A DNA stretch of 64,000 nt. It comes from Microbacterium hydrocarbonoxydans (GTDB taxonomy: Bacteria > Actinomycetota > Actinomycetes > Actinomycetales > Microbacteriaceae). Position 1 is the stretch's first letter, and each line of letters starts with the position of its first letter. Shown one piece after another: positions 7,537 to 16,673 of this stretch. The translations under genes and the position numbers were made by a program. The stretch lies in assembly GCF_011752045.1 (NCBI RefSeq), contig NZ_JAAKXW010000001.1, positions 1,426,001 through 1,490,000 on the forward strand. Direction: 5' to 3'. The notes beneath the pieces are model-generated. The model saw nothing but the letters and a program-made list of their open reading frames with translations. It was not told the origin of the DNA and did no database searches.

Positions 7537-8734
7537 CGCCGGGCTCGATCCCCCTGGTGAGGGTGAGGTACGACGATCCGCCGCCGTACACGTACTCGAA
7601 GCGGGTGAGCTCCCCGTCCTTCTCGTCCTCGCGGTCGACGATCAGCGAGCCGCCGCCCTGCCACAGCTCCTCCGTGTCCGCGCAGTCCATCGCAGGATCG
7701 GGCTCGGAGCCGTCGTAGATGAGACACTCCTGCGGCTTGTTCGTGCGCAGGGCGAGCCACACGGGCACCTCGCCGTCGTAACCGACCACCCGGATCGATC
7801 CGGCGTCGAAGCCCGACTCGCGGAGAGTCTCCGCGATCGCCTCCTCCTCCTCGGTCGCGTACTGCATCGCCACGCCGCTGTCACCGACGACGTAACTCGA
7901 GACCGACACCGCCGGGTCGCCTTCGGCGTCGAGCAGGATCTGTGCGAACACCTCGCGATGATCCTCGCCCGCGGGCGTGCGGAACTGACCGAAGAGCCCT
8001 CCGACCGCGGCATCCTCCGCCGGAGCACAGGACGGGCTGGTGTTCTCCCCATCGCTGAGGATGACGCAGGCGAGCGTGCCGTCCTGTTTCGTCGCGTACC
8101 AGACGACGGCGCCCGCCTCCTCGCCGATCGCACGGAGGGAGCCCGCGTCGTATTCGGCGCTCGCGAGGAGCTCGTTCTGCCATTCCTGCTGTTCGCCGGT
8201 GAGCGCCACGGGCGGCGGCTCCCGGTCCCCGAACACGGCAGCGCCGAGCGCGACCCCTGCGGCGGCGATGAGCACCGCCCCGACGATCATCGTTCGCGGG
8301 CGGGGACTGCGGAACCGGCCGGCGGATGCCGGTGGCCCGCTCTCGCCGTCGTCGGTCGTCGCATCGACCGGAGGCGCCGGGCCATCCCCCGCAGGCAGTT
8401 CCTGCGCGCCGGCATCCGCTTCGTCCTGCGCCGCACCGGAGGAGTTCGCATGCCGGGGAGGAGCCTCCGCCGGGATTCCTCCGCCCGGACGTGCGTTCTC
8501 CTCCCCGACGAGGGAGGCACCGGAGCGCGGCACCTCCTCCCGAACGCGGGTGTCGACGGAGTGCCGAACGTCTTCGCCGCCGGAGCGCGCGGAGCCCGAT
8601 GCGGCTGCTGCTCCGCGCAGCGCCCTCTGCAGCTCGTGCAGCCGTGCCGCCTCGGCATCCGTCAGTCCGCCGTGACGACCGTACGCCCGTGCCTGCAGGG
8701 TGCGCAGCTCGTCGTGCTCGGCCGAACCCGGCAT
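7523..8734 (-). CDS. Uncharacterised single-span membrane protein, paralogue B
   Basis: This 403-residue protein shares DELRTLQ.AYGR and GGLTDAEAARL at its N-terminus with the neighbouring gene, then a long low-complexity linker, a membrane segment near residues 170-190 (TMIVGAVLIAAAGVALGAAVFG) and an extracytoplasmic domain with repeated DAGS(I/L)R motifs. The DAGS(V/I/L)R phrase occurs in both halves of the outer domain of both paralogues, suggesting an internally repeated fold. The ATG at 8734 is four bases after the stop of the DUF4190-like gene upstream in the operon. No function can be assigned. Confidence 0.75.
   Translation of the reverse strand: MPGSAEHDELRTLQARAYGRHGGLTDAEAARLHELQRALRGAAAASGSARSGGEDVRHSVDTRVREEVPRSGASLVGEENARPGGGIPAEAPPRHANSSGAAQDEADAGAQELPAGDGPAPPVDATTDDGESGPPASAGRFRSPRPRTMIVGAVLIAAAGVALGAAVFGDREPPPVALTGEQQEWQNELLASAEYDAGSLRAIGEEAGAVVWYATKQDGTLACVILSDGENTSPSCAPAEDAAVGGLFGQFRTPAGEDHREVFAQILLDAEGDPAVSVSSYVVGDSGVAMQYATEEEEAIAETLRESGFDAGSIRVVGYDGEVPVWLALRTNKPQECLIYDGSEPDPAMDCADTEELWQGGGSLIVDREDEKDGELTRFEYVYGGGSSYLTLTRGIEPGDASE
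8439..8505. repeat. 67-base imperfect palindrome, copy 2
   Basis: It has the same length and arrangement as the copy at 7318-7384, including GGAGGAGTTCGCA at one end and CTCCTCC at the other. It lies in the linker-coding part of paralogue B. A more degenerate third piece (CCTCCTCCCGAACGCGGG) is visible around 8538-8560. Confidence 0.55.
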
Positions 8735-8738
8735 CGTC

Positions 8739-9251
8739 TCAGCCGAGTCTCTCGAACTGCATGCCGGCCCACACCAGCCAGCCGAGGCTGTACACCGTGG
8801 CGCAGAGGCCGAGCACCAGAGCCCAGCGGCCGATCGCGCGGCTCTCGGCCGGTCGGCGCAGCGACATGATCGCCGCGACGACCGCGACGACCGCGAGGGG
8901 GATTCCCCACCCCACGAAGAAGGAGGCCACCAGCGCGACGATCGCGGCCAGCAGCGCCCAGGGCGCCAGTCGGGTCTCGTCGACATGAGCCGACCCCGCG
9001 GAGGGCTCCCAGCCGGAGTCCCTCTCGGGGTGGTCGACGTCGGGCCCGCTGGCCACAACCGGCTCGACGCCCACCGGTCCGGTCGGGAGCCTCGTGTAGC
9101 CGCCCTCGCGTGCACCGGGCAGCCGCGCGGATCCCGCCGGCCGCTCGACCTCGCCGCTCGGCCCCTCGATGCTCGTGTGCATCAGCGCGTCGGCACGGTC
9201 CTGCGCCGGGCCGGAACCCGTCGCGCCTGGAGTGCCCGGCCGGTCGCTCAT
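8739..9251 (-). CDS. Two-to-three-span membrane protein, DUF4190-like
   Basis: This 170-residue protein has a polar, proline/glycine-rich N-terminal half and a C-terminal hydrophobic block with spans near residues 95-115, 116-130 and 145-163. The pattern [18 protein letters not shown] ... [15 protein letters not shown] ... [18 protein letters not shown] is that of DUF4190 domains, which have no known activity. The start overlaps the tsaD stop in an ATGA junction, so it is cotranslated with tsaD. It links the essential genes upstream to the two paralogous membrane proteins downstream. Confidence 0.75.
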   Translation of the reverse strand: MSDRPGTPGATGSGPAQDRADALMHTSIEGPSGEVERPAGSARLPGAREGGYTRLPTGPVGVEPVVASGPDVDHPERDSGWEPSAGSAHVDETRLAPWALLAAIVALVASFFVGWGIPLAVVAVVAAIMSLRRPAESRAIGRWALVLGLCATVYSLGWLVWAGMQFERLG

Positions 9252-10321
9252 GACGCCTCCGCCAGCCTCTCCGCGACCTGGATCTCCGTCACCGGGAGGG
9301 TCGAGTCGGCGCCGAAGGCGAGGGTCGACGGGCGGCGGCCCGAGGAGATCAGCTCGGCGGCCAGGGCGGCGATCATCGCGCCGTTGTCCGTGCACAGCGA
9401 CAGCGGCGGGATGCGCACCGTCACGCCGGCCGCCGCCGCCCTCGAGAGGGCGACCTCGCGGAGCCGGCGGTTGGCGATCACGCCGCCGCCGAGCAGCAGG
9501 CGCGGCACGCCGAGGTCGGTGCAGGCGGCCAGCGCCTTCGTGACGAGCACGTCGACGACCGCCTCGCGGAAGCTCGCGGCGACGTCAGCGACGGGAACGG
9601 GGATGCCGTCGGCTTCGCACCGCTCCACCCAGCGGGCCACGGCCGTCTTGAGGCCGGAGAAGGAGAAGTCGTAGCGGTGCTTCGCCAGGTCGGATGCCTT
9701 GGACAGCCCGCGCGGGAAGCGGATCGCGTCCGGGTCTCCGTCGGCGGCCGCCCTGTCGATCTCGGGACCGCCGGGGTACGGCAGCGACAGCAGCCGGGCG
9801 ACCTTGTCGAAGGCCTCCCCTGCCGCGTCGTCCATCGTCTCGCCGAGGAGCTCGACGTCGGTGGTGAGGTCGCGCACGTGCAGCAGCGACGTGTGCCCGC
9901 CGGACACGAGGAGCGCGACGGTCGGGTACTCGAGCGGCTCGGACTCAGGGGTCAGGATGTCGGCCGCGATGTGGCCGACAAGATGGTTCACGGCGTACAG
10001 CGGCTTGCCGAGGGACACCGCGAGACCCTTCGCCGCGCCGACGCCGACCATGAGCGCACCGGCCAGGCCGGGGCCGCTGGTGACCGCGACGGCATCGAGG
10101 TCGTGCAGGGAGACGCCGGCCTCGGCGAGCGCGGCGTCGATGGAGGGCTGCAGCGCCTCGAGGTGCGCGCGGGCGGCGACCTCGGGCACGACGCCGCCGT
10201 AGCGGGCGTGCTCGTCCATGCTCGAGGCGATCATGTTCGACAGCAGCGTGCGGCCGCGGACGATCCCGATCCCGGTCTCGTCGCAGCTCGTCTCGATGCC
10301 GAGCACCAGCGGCTCGTTCAT
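9248..10321 (-). CDS. tsaD: tRNA N6-adenosine threonylcarbamoyltransferase TsaD
   Basis: TsaD transfers threonylcarbamoyl to A37 of ANN-decoding tRNAs, working with TsaB and TsaE, both encoded upstream in this operon. The 357 residues begin [15 protein letters not shown], the family hallmark. The metal-binding histidines lie in NHLVGHIAA near residue 108. [28 protein letters not shown] and CTDNGAMIA are further signature stretches. The ATG at 10321 overlaps the rimI stop. It should be essential or nearly so. Confidence 0.97.
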   Translation of the reverse strand: MNEPLVLGIETSCDETGIGIVRGRTLLSNMIASSMDEHARYGGVVPEVAARAHLEALQPSIDAALAEAGVSLHDLDAVAVTSGPGLAGALMVGVGAAKGLAVSLGKPLYAVNHLVGHIAADILTPESEPLEYPTVALLVSGGHTSLLHVRDLTTDVELLGETMDDAAGEAFDKVARLLSLPYPGGPEIDRAAADGDPDAIRFPRGLSKASDLAKHRYDFSFSGLKTAVARWVERCEADGIPVPVADVAASFREAVVDVLVTKALAACTDLGVPRLLLGGGVIANRRLREVALSRAAAAGVTVRIPPLSLCTDNGAMIAALAAELISSGRRPSTLAFGADSTLPVTEIQVAERLAEAS

Positions 10322-10806
10322 TCGGCTCCCTCCACGATCCGGGTCGCATGCCCTGCCCGGGCCCGCAGGTCGAGGCGCATCACGACCGCATCGACATCGT
10401 CCGGCTGATAGTAGCGGGGCCGCCTGCCGATCTCCTTGAAGCCCTCGGAGAGGTACAGCCCCGCCGCCCCCGGGTTGTCCGCCCGGACCTCGAGGAACAT
10501 CTCGCGGGCGCCCCGGTTCGCGGCTTCGGCGAGCAGGGCGCGCAGCAGCGCCCGCCCGCGGCCCTTCCCGCGGTGCGCCGAGTCGAAGGCGATGGTCTGG
10601 ATGTCGGCATCCGCCGATCCGGCCAGGTGCCGCAGCCCCCCGTAGCCGATGAGGACGCCGTCCTCCTCGTCGACGAGGTAGCGGCCGTGCGGGCTCGCGA
10701 GCTCCGCGGCCATCGTCTCCGGGCTCCAGGCGTCGGTCGGGAAGGACCGGTGCTCGATGCCCATGATGGCGTCGAGGTCCTCTGCGGTGGCCGCACGCAG
10801 GGTCAC
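10318..10806 (-). CDS. rimI: Ribosomal-protein-S18-alanine N-acetyltransferase RimI
   Basis: This 162-residue GNAT acetyltransferase has the acetyl-CoA loop [11 protein letters not shown] near residue 78, [14 protein letters not shown] near 104 and the C-terminal RPRYYQPD typical of RimI. RimI acetylates the N-terminus of S18, and in actinobacteria the gene commonly lies between tsaB and tsaD as here. The start is GTG at 10806, overlapping the tsaB stop by four bases. Confidence 0.9.
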   Translation of the reverse strand: MTLRAATAEDLDAIMGIEHRSFPTDAWSPETMAAELASPHGRYLVDEEDGVLIGYGGLRHLAGSADADIQTIAFDSAHRGKGRGRALLRALLAEAANRGAREMFLEVRADNPGAAGLYLSEGFKEIGRRPRYYQPDDVDAVVMRLDLRARAGHATRIVEGAE

Positions 10807-11420
10807 AGCCCCACCCGCTTCGGAGCGCCGGGGAGCACCACGTCGGGATGGCGCAGGTACAGCGGCTCCTCGCCGGCGAGCACGCGACCGGCAGCGTGCG
10901 CACGCGCCCCGACTCTGGCGAGGTCGGCGGCGGAGAGCGCGGCGACGTCGATGCGGCGGATGCCGTCCAGGTGGGCGTCAGCCTCGACGGCGGGCACGAG
11001 CACGGTGTCGGCGGAGACATGCGGGATGCCGTCGGCATCCGTCCCGTCGAAGACGGTGATCGCGACCTCGCGACGGCGGGCGTCCGTGACGATCGCGAAC
11101 GGGCCGCTCCCGGTGCCGAGCGCCGTGAGCGCGGCCGCGTGGTGGCTCGGGACCGCGATCACGGGAACGCCGCGTCCGAGCGCGAAGGTGCGCGCCGCGG
11201 CGATGCCGATCCGCAGGCCGGTGAACGGCCCAGGCCCCATGCCCGCGACGACGTGGGTGACCTCCCCGGGACCTGCGGCGTCGAGCGCCTGCACGAGAAG
11301 GTCGCCGATGACCTCGGCGTGGCCGAGAGGATCGGTCGTGTTCGCTTCGGAGCGGAGTGCGCCGTCGGCGTCGATGAGGGCGACGGCGGTGCCCAGGGAG
11401 GTGTCGACGGCGAGGATCAC
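10803..11420 (-). CDS. tsaB: tRNA threonylcarbamoyladenosine complex dimerisation subunit TsaB
   Basis: The 205 residues start with [14 protein letters not shown] and contain [22 protein letters not shown], both typical of TsaB, the inactive ASKHA partner that activates TsaD. The GTG at 11420 is preceded at six bases by TAACCT, which could be a -10 box for an internal leaderless transcript, and also by GGAGAG, which would serve as a ribosome site. It is nine bases downstream of tsaE. Confidence 0.93.
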   Translation of the reverse strand: MILAVDTSLGTAVALIDADGALRSEANTTDPLGHAEVIGDLLVQALDAAGPGEVTHVVAGMGPGPFTGLRIGIAAARTFALGRGVPVIAVPSHHAAALTALGTGSGPFAIVTDARRREVAITVFDGTDADGIPHVSADTVLVPAVEADAHLDGIRRIDVAALSAADLARVGARAHAAGRVLAGEEPLYLRHPDVVLPGAPKRVGL

Positions 11421-11429
11421 CTCTCCAGG

Positions 11430-11939
11430 TTAGTCGCGGATGCGGAGCGCGCCGCCTCGGCGGGACTCACGCCGGATGGTGACGATCCGGGGCGCATCGG
11501 CATCCAGCTCCGACGGGTCGAGATCCTCGTCACCGCCCACCGGGCGCTCCAGCTCGATGTCCCACCAGGCGTCGGCGAGCTCCTCCGCCATGCCGCGCCC
11601 CCATTCGACGACGACCACGGCGCGTGCGAGGTCGAGATCGAGGTCTTCGAGCTCCGCCTCGGAGCCGAGGCGGTACGCGTCCACGTGCACGAGCGGGGCC
11701 CGTCCGACGAGCGAGGGGTGAGTGCGCGCGATCACGAACGTGGGGCTCTGCACCGGTCCGCGGACTCCGAGGCCCTCGGCAAGCCCGCGGGTGAAGGTCG
11801 TCTTGCCCGCGCCGAGAGGGCCGGTGAGGATGAGGAGGTCGCCGGCCTCGAGCTGCTCGCCGAAGCGGAAGCCCAGCTGCTCCATGGCCTCGGAGGTCGC
11901 GATCTCATGACGCCCGGCGATGCCGGGGTCGACGCTCAC
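11430..11939 (-). CDS. tsaE: tRNA threonylcarbamoyladenosine ATPase subunit TsaE
   Basis: This 169-residue P-loop protein has Walker A GPLGAGKTTFTRGLA near residues 40-54, then VQSPTFVIARTH and HVDAYRL, the signature order of TsaE. It provides ATP hydrolysis for the TsaB-TsaD complex. The C-terminal 40 residues are an acidic then basic extension. The GTG start at 11939 overlaps the alr stop (GTGA). A longer in-frame reading passes through alr and is not real. Confidence 0.93.
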   Translation of the reverse strand: MSVDPGIAGRHEIATSEAMEQLGFRFGEQLEAGDLLILTGPLGAGKTTFTRGLAEGLGVRGPVQSPTFVIARTHPSLVGRAPLVHVDAYRLGSEAELEDLDLDLARAVVVVEWGRGMAEELADAWWDIELERPVGGDEDLDPSELDADAPRIVTIRRESRRGGALRIRD

Positions 11940-13042
11940 GACGCCCTCCGCGGCACCCGGGGACCGATGCGCGTGACGATCTCGTAGTCGATCGTGCCGG
12001 CGGCATCCGCCCACTCCGCCGCCGAGGGGAGGCCGAGCGTCGGATCGCCGAAGAGCACGACCTCGTCGCCGACCGACACGGAGTGATCCCCGACGTCGAC
12101 GACGAACTGGTCCATGGCGATGCGACCCACGTTCGTGTACCGGCGACCTCCGATCGACACCGGAAGGCGTCCGGAGGCGTGACGCGGCACCCCGTCGGCG
12201 TAGCCGAACGGGACGAGCACGAGGGTGGTGTCGCGATCGGTGCGGTGGTCGTACCCGTACGAGACGCCGGCCCCTGCCGGCACCCGGCGCACCGCGGCGA
12301 CGGCGCCGCGCAGCGTCATCGCCGGGCGCAGGCCGAGCTCGGCCGAGGTGCGGCCGTCGAACGGCGAGAGGCCGTAGATGCCGATGCCGATGCGCACCGC
12401 GTCGAGCCGGGTCTCCGGGAGGTCGATCGCGGCGGCGGTCGCGGCGATGTGGCGGATCTCCGGACGGATGCCGAAGGACTCCGCAGCATCCACTCCCTCG
12501 AGGAACCGCGCGAGCGCGGCGCGGTCGTCCTCGGCGGAGGTGTTGGACAGGTGGCTGAACAGGCCGACGATGCGCAGCCGGCCGATGCGCTCGAGGCGCG
12601 CCGCCTCGGCGAGCACCCGGCCCCAGTCGGCCGGCGCGATGCCGTTCCGGGACAGCCCGGTCTCGAACTTCAGGTGCACGCCGACGGGGTGGTCGACGCT
12701 CGCGACCGATGCGGCGGCCTCCAGCTGGTCGAAGGACGAGATGCCGAGCTCGACGCCCTGGGCGGCCGCATGCTCGAACCGCTCCCCCGGGGCGTGCAGC
12801 CACGCGACGATCGGCGCGGTGATCCCGGCGCGGCGCAGTTCCAGCGCCTCGGCGATCTCGGCGACGCCGAGGCGGGTCGCCCCACCGGACAGCGCCGCGA
12901 CGGCGACCGCGGCCGCACCATGGCCGTAGGCGTTCGCCTTCACGACGGCGATGACGTCCGTCTGGGTGAGTCTCCTGAAATGACGGACGTTGTCGGCGAT
13001 CGCATCGAGGTCGATGGTCGCTTCCCTGAAGGGCGTGGTCAC
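11936..13042 (-). CDS. alr: Alanine racemase
   Basis: This PLP enzyme interconverts L- and D-alanine for peptidoglycan. It has 368 residues, with the PLP lysine in VIAVVKANAYGHG near residue 35 and the catalytic tyrosine in GVSYGYDH near residue 260. YTNVGRIAMDQ near 307 is a further family stretch. The GTG start at 13042 overlaps the acpS stop, and the gene overlaps tsaE downstream. Confidence 0.96.
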   Translation of the reverse strand: MTTPFREATIDLDAIADNVRHFRRLTQTDVIAVVKANAYGHGAAAVAVAALSGGATRLGVAEIAEALELRRAGITAPIVAWLHAPGERFEHAAAQGVELGISSFDQLEAAASVASVDHPVGVHLKFETGLSRNGIAPADWGRVLAEAARLERIGRLRIVGLFSHLSNTSAEDDRAALARFLEGVDAAESFGIRPEIRHIAATAAAIDLPETRLDAVRIGIGIYGLSPFDGRTSAELGLRPAMTLRGAVAAVRRVPAGAGVSYGYDHRTDRDTTLVLVPFGYADGVPRHASGRLPVSIGGRRYTNVGRIAMDQFVVDVGDHSVSVGDEVVLFGDPTLGLPSAAEWADAAGTIDYEIVTRIGPRVPRRAS

Positions 13043-13398
13043 AGCGGCTCCCCCTCCGCCACGACGAACGCCGCCGCCAGGCCGGCGTCGTGGGTCAGCG
13101 TCAGGTGCAGCTTCGTGATCCCCCGCTCGATCACGACCTGCGCCGTCGTGCCGCTGAGGACGAAATGCGGGCGCCCCGACGGCTCGGAGGCGATCTCGAT
13201 CTCGGTCCAGTGCACGCCGTCGGATCCGCCGAGCGTCTTGATGAGAGCCTCCTTGGCGGCGTAGCGCGCGGCCAGGGAGTGCGGACGCAGCGCCCGCTCG
13301 CTCGGCGTGAACAGGCGCTCGAGGAGCCTGGGGGTGCGTGCGACGGTCCGCTCGAACCGCGGGATGTCCACGAGGTCGATGCCGGTCCCGATGATCAC
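13039..13398 (-). CDS. acpS: Holo-[acyl-carrier-protein] synthase
   Basis: AcpS moves 4'-phosphopantetheine from CoA to the acyl carrier protein. The 119 residues include GTGIDLVDIPRFE with the metal-binding Asp and AARYAAKEALIKTLG with the second metal ligand, and end with the LTLTHD element; length is normal. The GTG at 13398 lies six bases after TAGGCT (13405-13410), so transcription and translation probably start together. It is the first gene of the operon that runs to 6373. Confidence 0.95.
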   Translation of the reverse strand: MIIGTGIDLVDIPRFERTVARTPRLLERLFTPSERALRPHSLAARYAAKEALIKTLGGSDGVHWTEIEIASEPSGRPHFVLSGTTAQVVIERGITKLHLTLTHDAGLAAAFVVAEGEPL

Positions 13399-13404
13399 CC
13401 GTTC

Positions 13405-13410
13405 AGCCTA
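13405..13410 (-). promoter_or_regulatory. -10 box of the acpS-tsaD operon
   Basis: TAGGCT on the minus strand ends six bases before the acpS GTG. This is the same spacing as many other starts in the window and indicates a leaderless transcript. Confidence 0.6.
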
Positions 13411-13473
13411 CCCGGGCCGCGCGCTCCGGCATCCGTCGGGCTTTCCGTTCGGCTCCCCAGCCTGACGGCTCCC

Positions 13474-13553
13474 GACAGTTGCAGGCCCAGATTCCACATG
13501 GATGCCGATTCTCCGGATGTCGACCTGCAACTGTCATATGGACCTGCATGTGG
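13474..13553. repeat. Nested inverted repeats with CCTGCA cores, left of the DUF559 gene
   Basis: A 12-base arm GACAGTTGCAGG (13474-13485) pairs with CCTGCAACTGTC (13524-13535). A second arm CCACATG (13494-13500) pairs with CATGTGG (13547-13553), interleaved with the first. TGCAGG/CCTGCA cores recur on the other side of the gene at 14572-14652. Confidence 0.6.
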
Positions 13554-13661
13554 AGATGCCGGGCCGCGATGCAGTCCCGACTTCTCCTGCACAGGCGCGG
13601 ATCCTTCCACAATCGTTCCGGATCCGTCCCGTGGACGTCGCCGGAAGCGGATGCTCGGAGC

Positions 13662-14495
13662 ATGTTCGAGCCTGAGGACCTCATCGCCCGCTTCGACGGC
13701 ATCGCCCGCGGCACACTCCTGCAGGGCTACGGATGCTCCCGAACCCAGCTGTCCGATGCGGTGGCGGCCGGCCGCATCCGACGCCTCCGCCCCGGTGTCT
13801 TCGTACTGCCCACGACGGATCCGAAAGTCGTGACGGCCGCCGCGCATGGAGGAGCGCTCACGTGCGCTGACGCCTTGCGCGCACGCGGGATCTGGATGCT
13901 CGCCGACCCGAACGGCGAGGTCCACGTCTGGCTGGGACGCTCGGGGCGTCGACATCCGCACCACCCCTGTTCGTGCGTCGTGCACTACTCCCCGGGACAG
14001 GCCCCGCTCGGACTCGCGCCCGTCGCAGCCGCTCTCGTGCACGCCTACCGCTGCTTCGGCCAGGAGGCGTTCTTCGCCGCGTATGAATCGGCCTGGAACC
14101 GGCGCCTGATCTCCGCCTTCGATCGGCAGCGCATCCGCCGTGAGCTGCCGAAGTCGGCTGAGTGGCTTCTCGATCTCGTGAGACCTGATGCCGACAGCGG
14201 CCTCGAGTCGCTGCTCCGATTGCGGCTGCACGTGCTCGGCATCCGTCTCGACTGCCAGGTCGAGATCGACGGCGTCGGCCGGGTGGACTTCGTGGTCGGC
14301 GGCCGCCTGATCCTCGAAGTTGACGGCAAGGAGAATCACGACGGACCTGTGAACCGCCACAGGGACCTGGTTCGGGATGCCGCGGCGTCGAGGGCCGGCT
14401 ACGAGTGCCTGCGCTTCGACTTCGCGCAGGTCGTCTACGACTGGGCCACAGTGGTCGACGCGATCCGCGCCGCGCTCGATCGCGCGCGTGCCTGA
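13662..14495 (+). CDS. DUF559 (Vsr-like endonuclease fold) protein with AbiEi-like N-terminal domain
   Basis: This 277-residue protein has an N-terminal winged-helix-like part (GTLLQGYGCSRTQLSDAV, then GRIRRLRPGVFVLP) of the kind seen in type IV antitoxin AbiEi-like proteins. The C-terminal 100 residues carry a DUF559 nuclease fold: ESLLRLRLHVLGI, VDFVVGGRLILEVDGKENH (the E-x-D-x-K core) and YECLRFDFAQVV. Proteins of this type are common in actinobacteria and their role is not settled. ATG at 13662 is chosen because it opens the conserved domain. It is flanked on both sides by CCTGCA-rich inverted repeats. Confidence 0.8.
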   Translation: MFEPEDLIARFDGIARGTLLQGYGCSRTQLSDAVAAGRIRRLRPGVFVLPTTDPKVVTAAAHGGALTCADALRARGIWMLADPNGEVHVWLGRSGRRHPHHPCSCVVHYSPGQAPLGLAPVAAALVHAYRCFGQEAFFAAYESAWNRRLISAFDRQRIRRELPKSAEWLLDLVRPDADSGLESLLRLRLHVLGIRLDCQVEIDGVGRVDFVVGGRLILEVDGKENHDGPVNRHRDLVRDAAASRAGYECLRFDFAQVVYDWATVVDAIRAALDRARA

Positions 14496-14571
14496 CCGGC
14501 CCAGGCATCCCTCTTGGATCCCGCCGGACCGGAGCTGATGCCGTCCCCACACCTGCTGGTGCAGAAACCCC

Positions 14572-14652
14572 TGCACCTGCAGGCGCAGAACACGGATGCA
14601 GGTCGGTTTCCCGCATCCGAACCTGCAGGTGTGATCTGAACCTGCAGGTGCA
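14572..14652. repeat. CCTGCAGG-rich repeat array, right of the DUF559 gene
   Basis: TGCACCTGCAGG (14572-14583) is inverted as CCTGCAGGTGCA (14641-14652). GAACCTGCAGGTG occurs twice as a direct repeat at 14619-14631 and 14638-14650 (19-base period), and another GATGCAGG lies near 14595. The cores match those of the left-hand repeat at 13474-13553. Confidence 0.6.
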
Positions 14653-14701
14653 CTACGGCGCGGGTGCGCTCCCCGTACATCGGAGGCTCGCCCCGCAGAC
14701 G

Positions 14702-14736
14702 GAACCGCCCCGGCTCACACGGAGCCGGGGCGGTTC
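14702..14736 (-). terminator. Terminator hairpin downstream of glmS
   Basis: Perfect 15-bp arms at 14702-14716 and 14722-14736 enclose a five-base loop, 13 bases past the glmS stop. Confidence 0.82.
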
Positions 14737-14749
14737 GGGAGGAGTCGGA

Positions 14750-16597
14750 TCACTCGACGGTGACGGACTTCGCGAGGTTCCGCGGCTGGTCGACGTCGAG
14801 GCCCTTCGCGGTGGCCAGCGCCATCGCGAAGATCTGCAGCGGGACGACGGCGAGCAGCGGCTCGAACATGGCCCCGGCGAGCGGGATGTGGATGACCTCG
14901 TCGGCGAACGGGAGCACGGCGGCGTCGCCCTCTTCGGCCACGACGATCACCCTGGCGCCGCGGGCGCGGATCTCCTGGATGTTCGAGACGACCTTCGAGT
15001 GGATCAGCGCCGAATGGCGCGGCGACGGGACCAGCACGAACACCGGCTGACCGGCCTCGATGAGGGCGATGGGGCCGTGCTTGAGTTCGCCGGCGGCGAA
15101 GCCCTCGGCGTGGATGTAGGAGATCTCCTTCAGCTTCAGCGCGCCCTCGAGGGCGATCGGGAAGCCGACGTGACGGCCGAGGAAGAGCACCGAGCGGGTG
15201 TCACTCATCCAATGAGCAAGCTGTTCCACATGCGCCTGCTCCGACGAGAGGACCTTCGCGATCTTCTCCGGGAGCTCCAGCAGCTCGGCGACATCAGCGG
15301 AGGCATCCGTCACCGTGCCGCGGACGCGGCCCATGTGCAGGCCGAGCAGCAGCAGCGCGGTGATCTGCGCCGAGAAGGCCTTGGTCGAGGCGACGGCGAC
15401 CTCGGGTCCGGCGTGCGTGTAGACGACGGCATCCGACTCGCGCGGGATCGTCGCGCCCTGGGTGTTGCACACCGACAGGGTGCGGGCGCCCCGCTCGCGC
15501 GCGTACTTGACCGCCATCAGGGTGTCCATGGTCTCGCCGGACTGGCTGATGGAGACGACGAGGGTGTCCTCGCCGATCACCGGGTCGCGGTAGCGGAACT
15601 CGTGCGCGAGCTCGACGTCGACGGCGACGCGCGCCCACTGCTCGATCGCGTACTTGCCGACGAGGGCTGCGTAGGATGCCGTGCCGCAGGCCGTGATGAT
15701 GACGCGGTTGATCCCGATGAAGAGGTCGTCGAGGCCGTCGAGCTCGGGGATGACGACCTGCCCGTCCTTGATGCGGCCGCGGATGGTGTTCGCGACGGCC
15801 TCCGGCTGCTCGGCGACCTCCTTGGCCATGAAGGACGACCAGCCGCCCTTCTCCGCGGCGGCGGCGTCCCAGGAGACGTCGAACGGCTCGGCCTCGACCG
15901 GCGTGCCGGCGAAGTCGGTGACGGTGACGGCGTCGGGGGTGATGGCGACGATCTGGTCCTGGCCGATCGCGAGCGCCTTGCGAGTGTGCTCCACGAACGC
16001 GGCGACGTCGGAGCCGAGGAAGTTCTCGCCCTCGCCGAGGCCGATCACCAGCGGGGAGTTGCGGCGGGCGCCGACGACGAGGCCCGGCTGGTCCTGGTGC
16101 ATCGCGAGGAGCGTGAACGCCCCCTCGAGCCGGTTGACGACATCGCGGAAGGCGCGCTGCAGGTCGCCGCCGTTGTTCGCGTACTCGCGGCCGAGCAGCG
16201 CGGCCGCGACCTCGGTGTCTGTCTCGCTGCGGAAGGTCACGCCCTCGGCGATCAGCTCCGCGCGCAGGGCCGAGAAGTTCTCGATGATCCCGTTGTGGAT
16301 GACGGCGAGCTTGTCGTCGTCCGCGAGGTGCGGGTGGGCGTTGACGTCGGTCGGCCCGCCGTGCGTCGCCCAGCGGGTGTGCCCGATGCCGGTGCTCCCG
16401 TCGGGAAGGGCCGACTCGGCGAGCGAGTCGCGCAGCACGCTGAGCTTTCCGGCCTTCTTGCGCATGCCCAGCGAGCCGGCGTCGTCGATGACGGCGACGC
16501 CGGCAGAGTCATAGCCGCGGTACTCGAGGCGGGCGAGCCCGGCGAGAAGGATGTCCTGGCTGGGGCGCGGGCCCACGTATCCGACGATTCCACACAT
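14750..16597 (-). CDS. glmS: Glutamine--fructose-6-phosphate aminotransferase (isomerising)
   Basis: GlmS makes glucosamine-6-phosphate, the entry to UDP-GlcNAc for wall and EPS. The 615 residues start MCGIVGYVG, with Cys2 as the glutaminase nucleophile. TRWATHG and HNGIIENF follow, and two SIS domains occupy the C-terminal half (ITACGTASYA, SQSGETMDTL). The ending LAKSVTVE is canonical. ATG at 16597 is fixed by Cys2 and lies seven bases after TACCCT (16605-16610), consistent with a leaderless message; no glmS ribozyme is visible. coaA lies directly upstream on the same strand. Confidence 0.97.
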   Translation of the reverse strand: MCGIVGYVGPRPSQDILLAGLARLEYRGYDSAGVAVIDDAGSLGMRKKAGKLSVLRDSLAESALPDGSTGIGHTRWATHGGPTDVNAHPHLADDDKLAVIHNGIIENFSALRAELIAEGVTFRSETDTEVAAALLGREYANNGGDLQRAFRDVVNRLEGAFTLLAMHQDQPGLVVGARRNSPLVIGLGEGENFLGSDVAAFVEHTRKALAIGQDQIVAITPDAVTVTDFAGTPVEAEPFDVSWDAAAAEKGGWSSFMAKEVAEQPEAVANTIRGRIKDGQVVIPELDGLDDLFIGINRVIITACGTASYAALVGKYAIEQWARVAVDVELAHEFRYRDPVIGEDTLVVSISQSGETMDTLMAVKYARERGARTLSVCNTQGATIPRESDAVVYTHAGPEVAVASTKAFSAQITALLLLGLHMGRVRGTVTDASADVAELLELPEKIAKVLSSEQAHVEQLAHWMSDTRSVLFLGRHVGFPIALEGALKLKEISYIHAEGFAAGELKHGPIALIEAGQPVFVLVPSPRHSALIHSKVVSNIQEIRARGARVIVVAEEGDAAVLPFADEVIHIPLAGAMFEPLLAVVPLQIFAMALATAKGLDVDQPRNLAKSVTVE

Positions 16598-16673
16598 GGG
16601 GTCAAGGGTAATCGGGCAATTTTGCGAGGGTTCCGAACGAACCCATCTCACGGACCGCGGATGCCGGCGCGCG

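Noticed and set aside
16598..16673. glmS ribozyme or riboswitch upstream of glmS
   Set aside because: The gap to coaA is only 76 bases, lacks the ribozyme core, and a -10 box lies seven bases before the ATG, leaving no leader.
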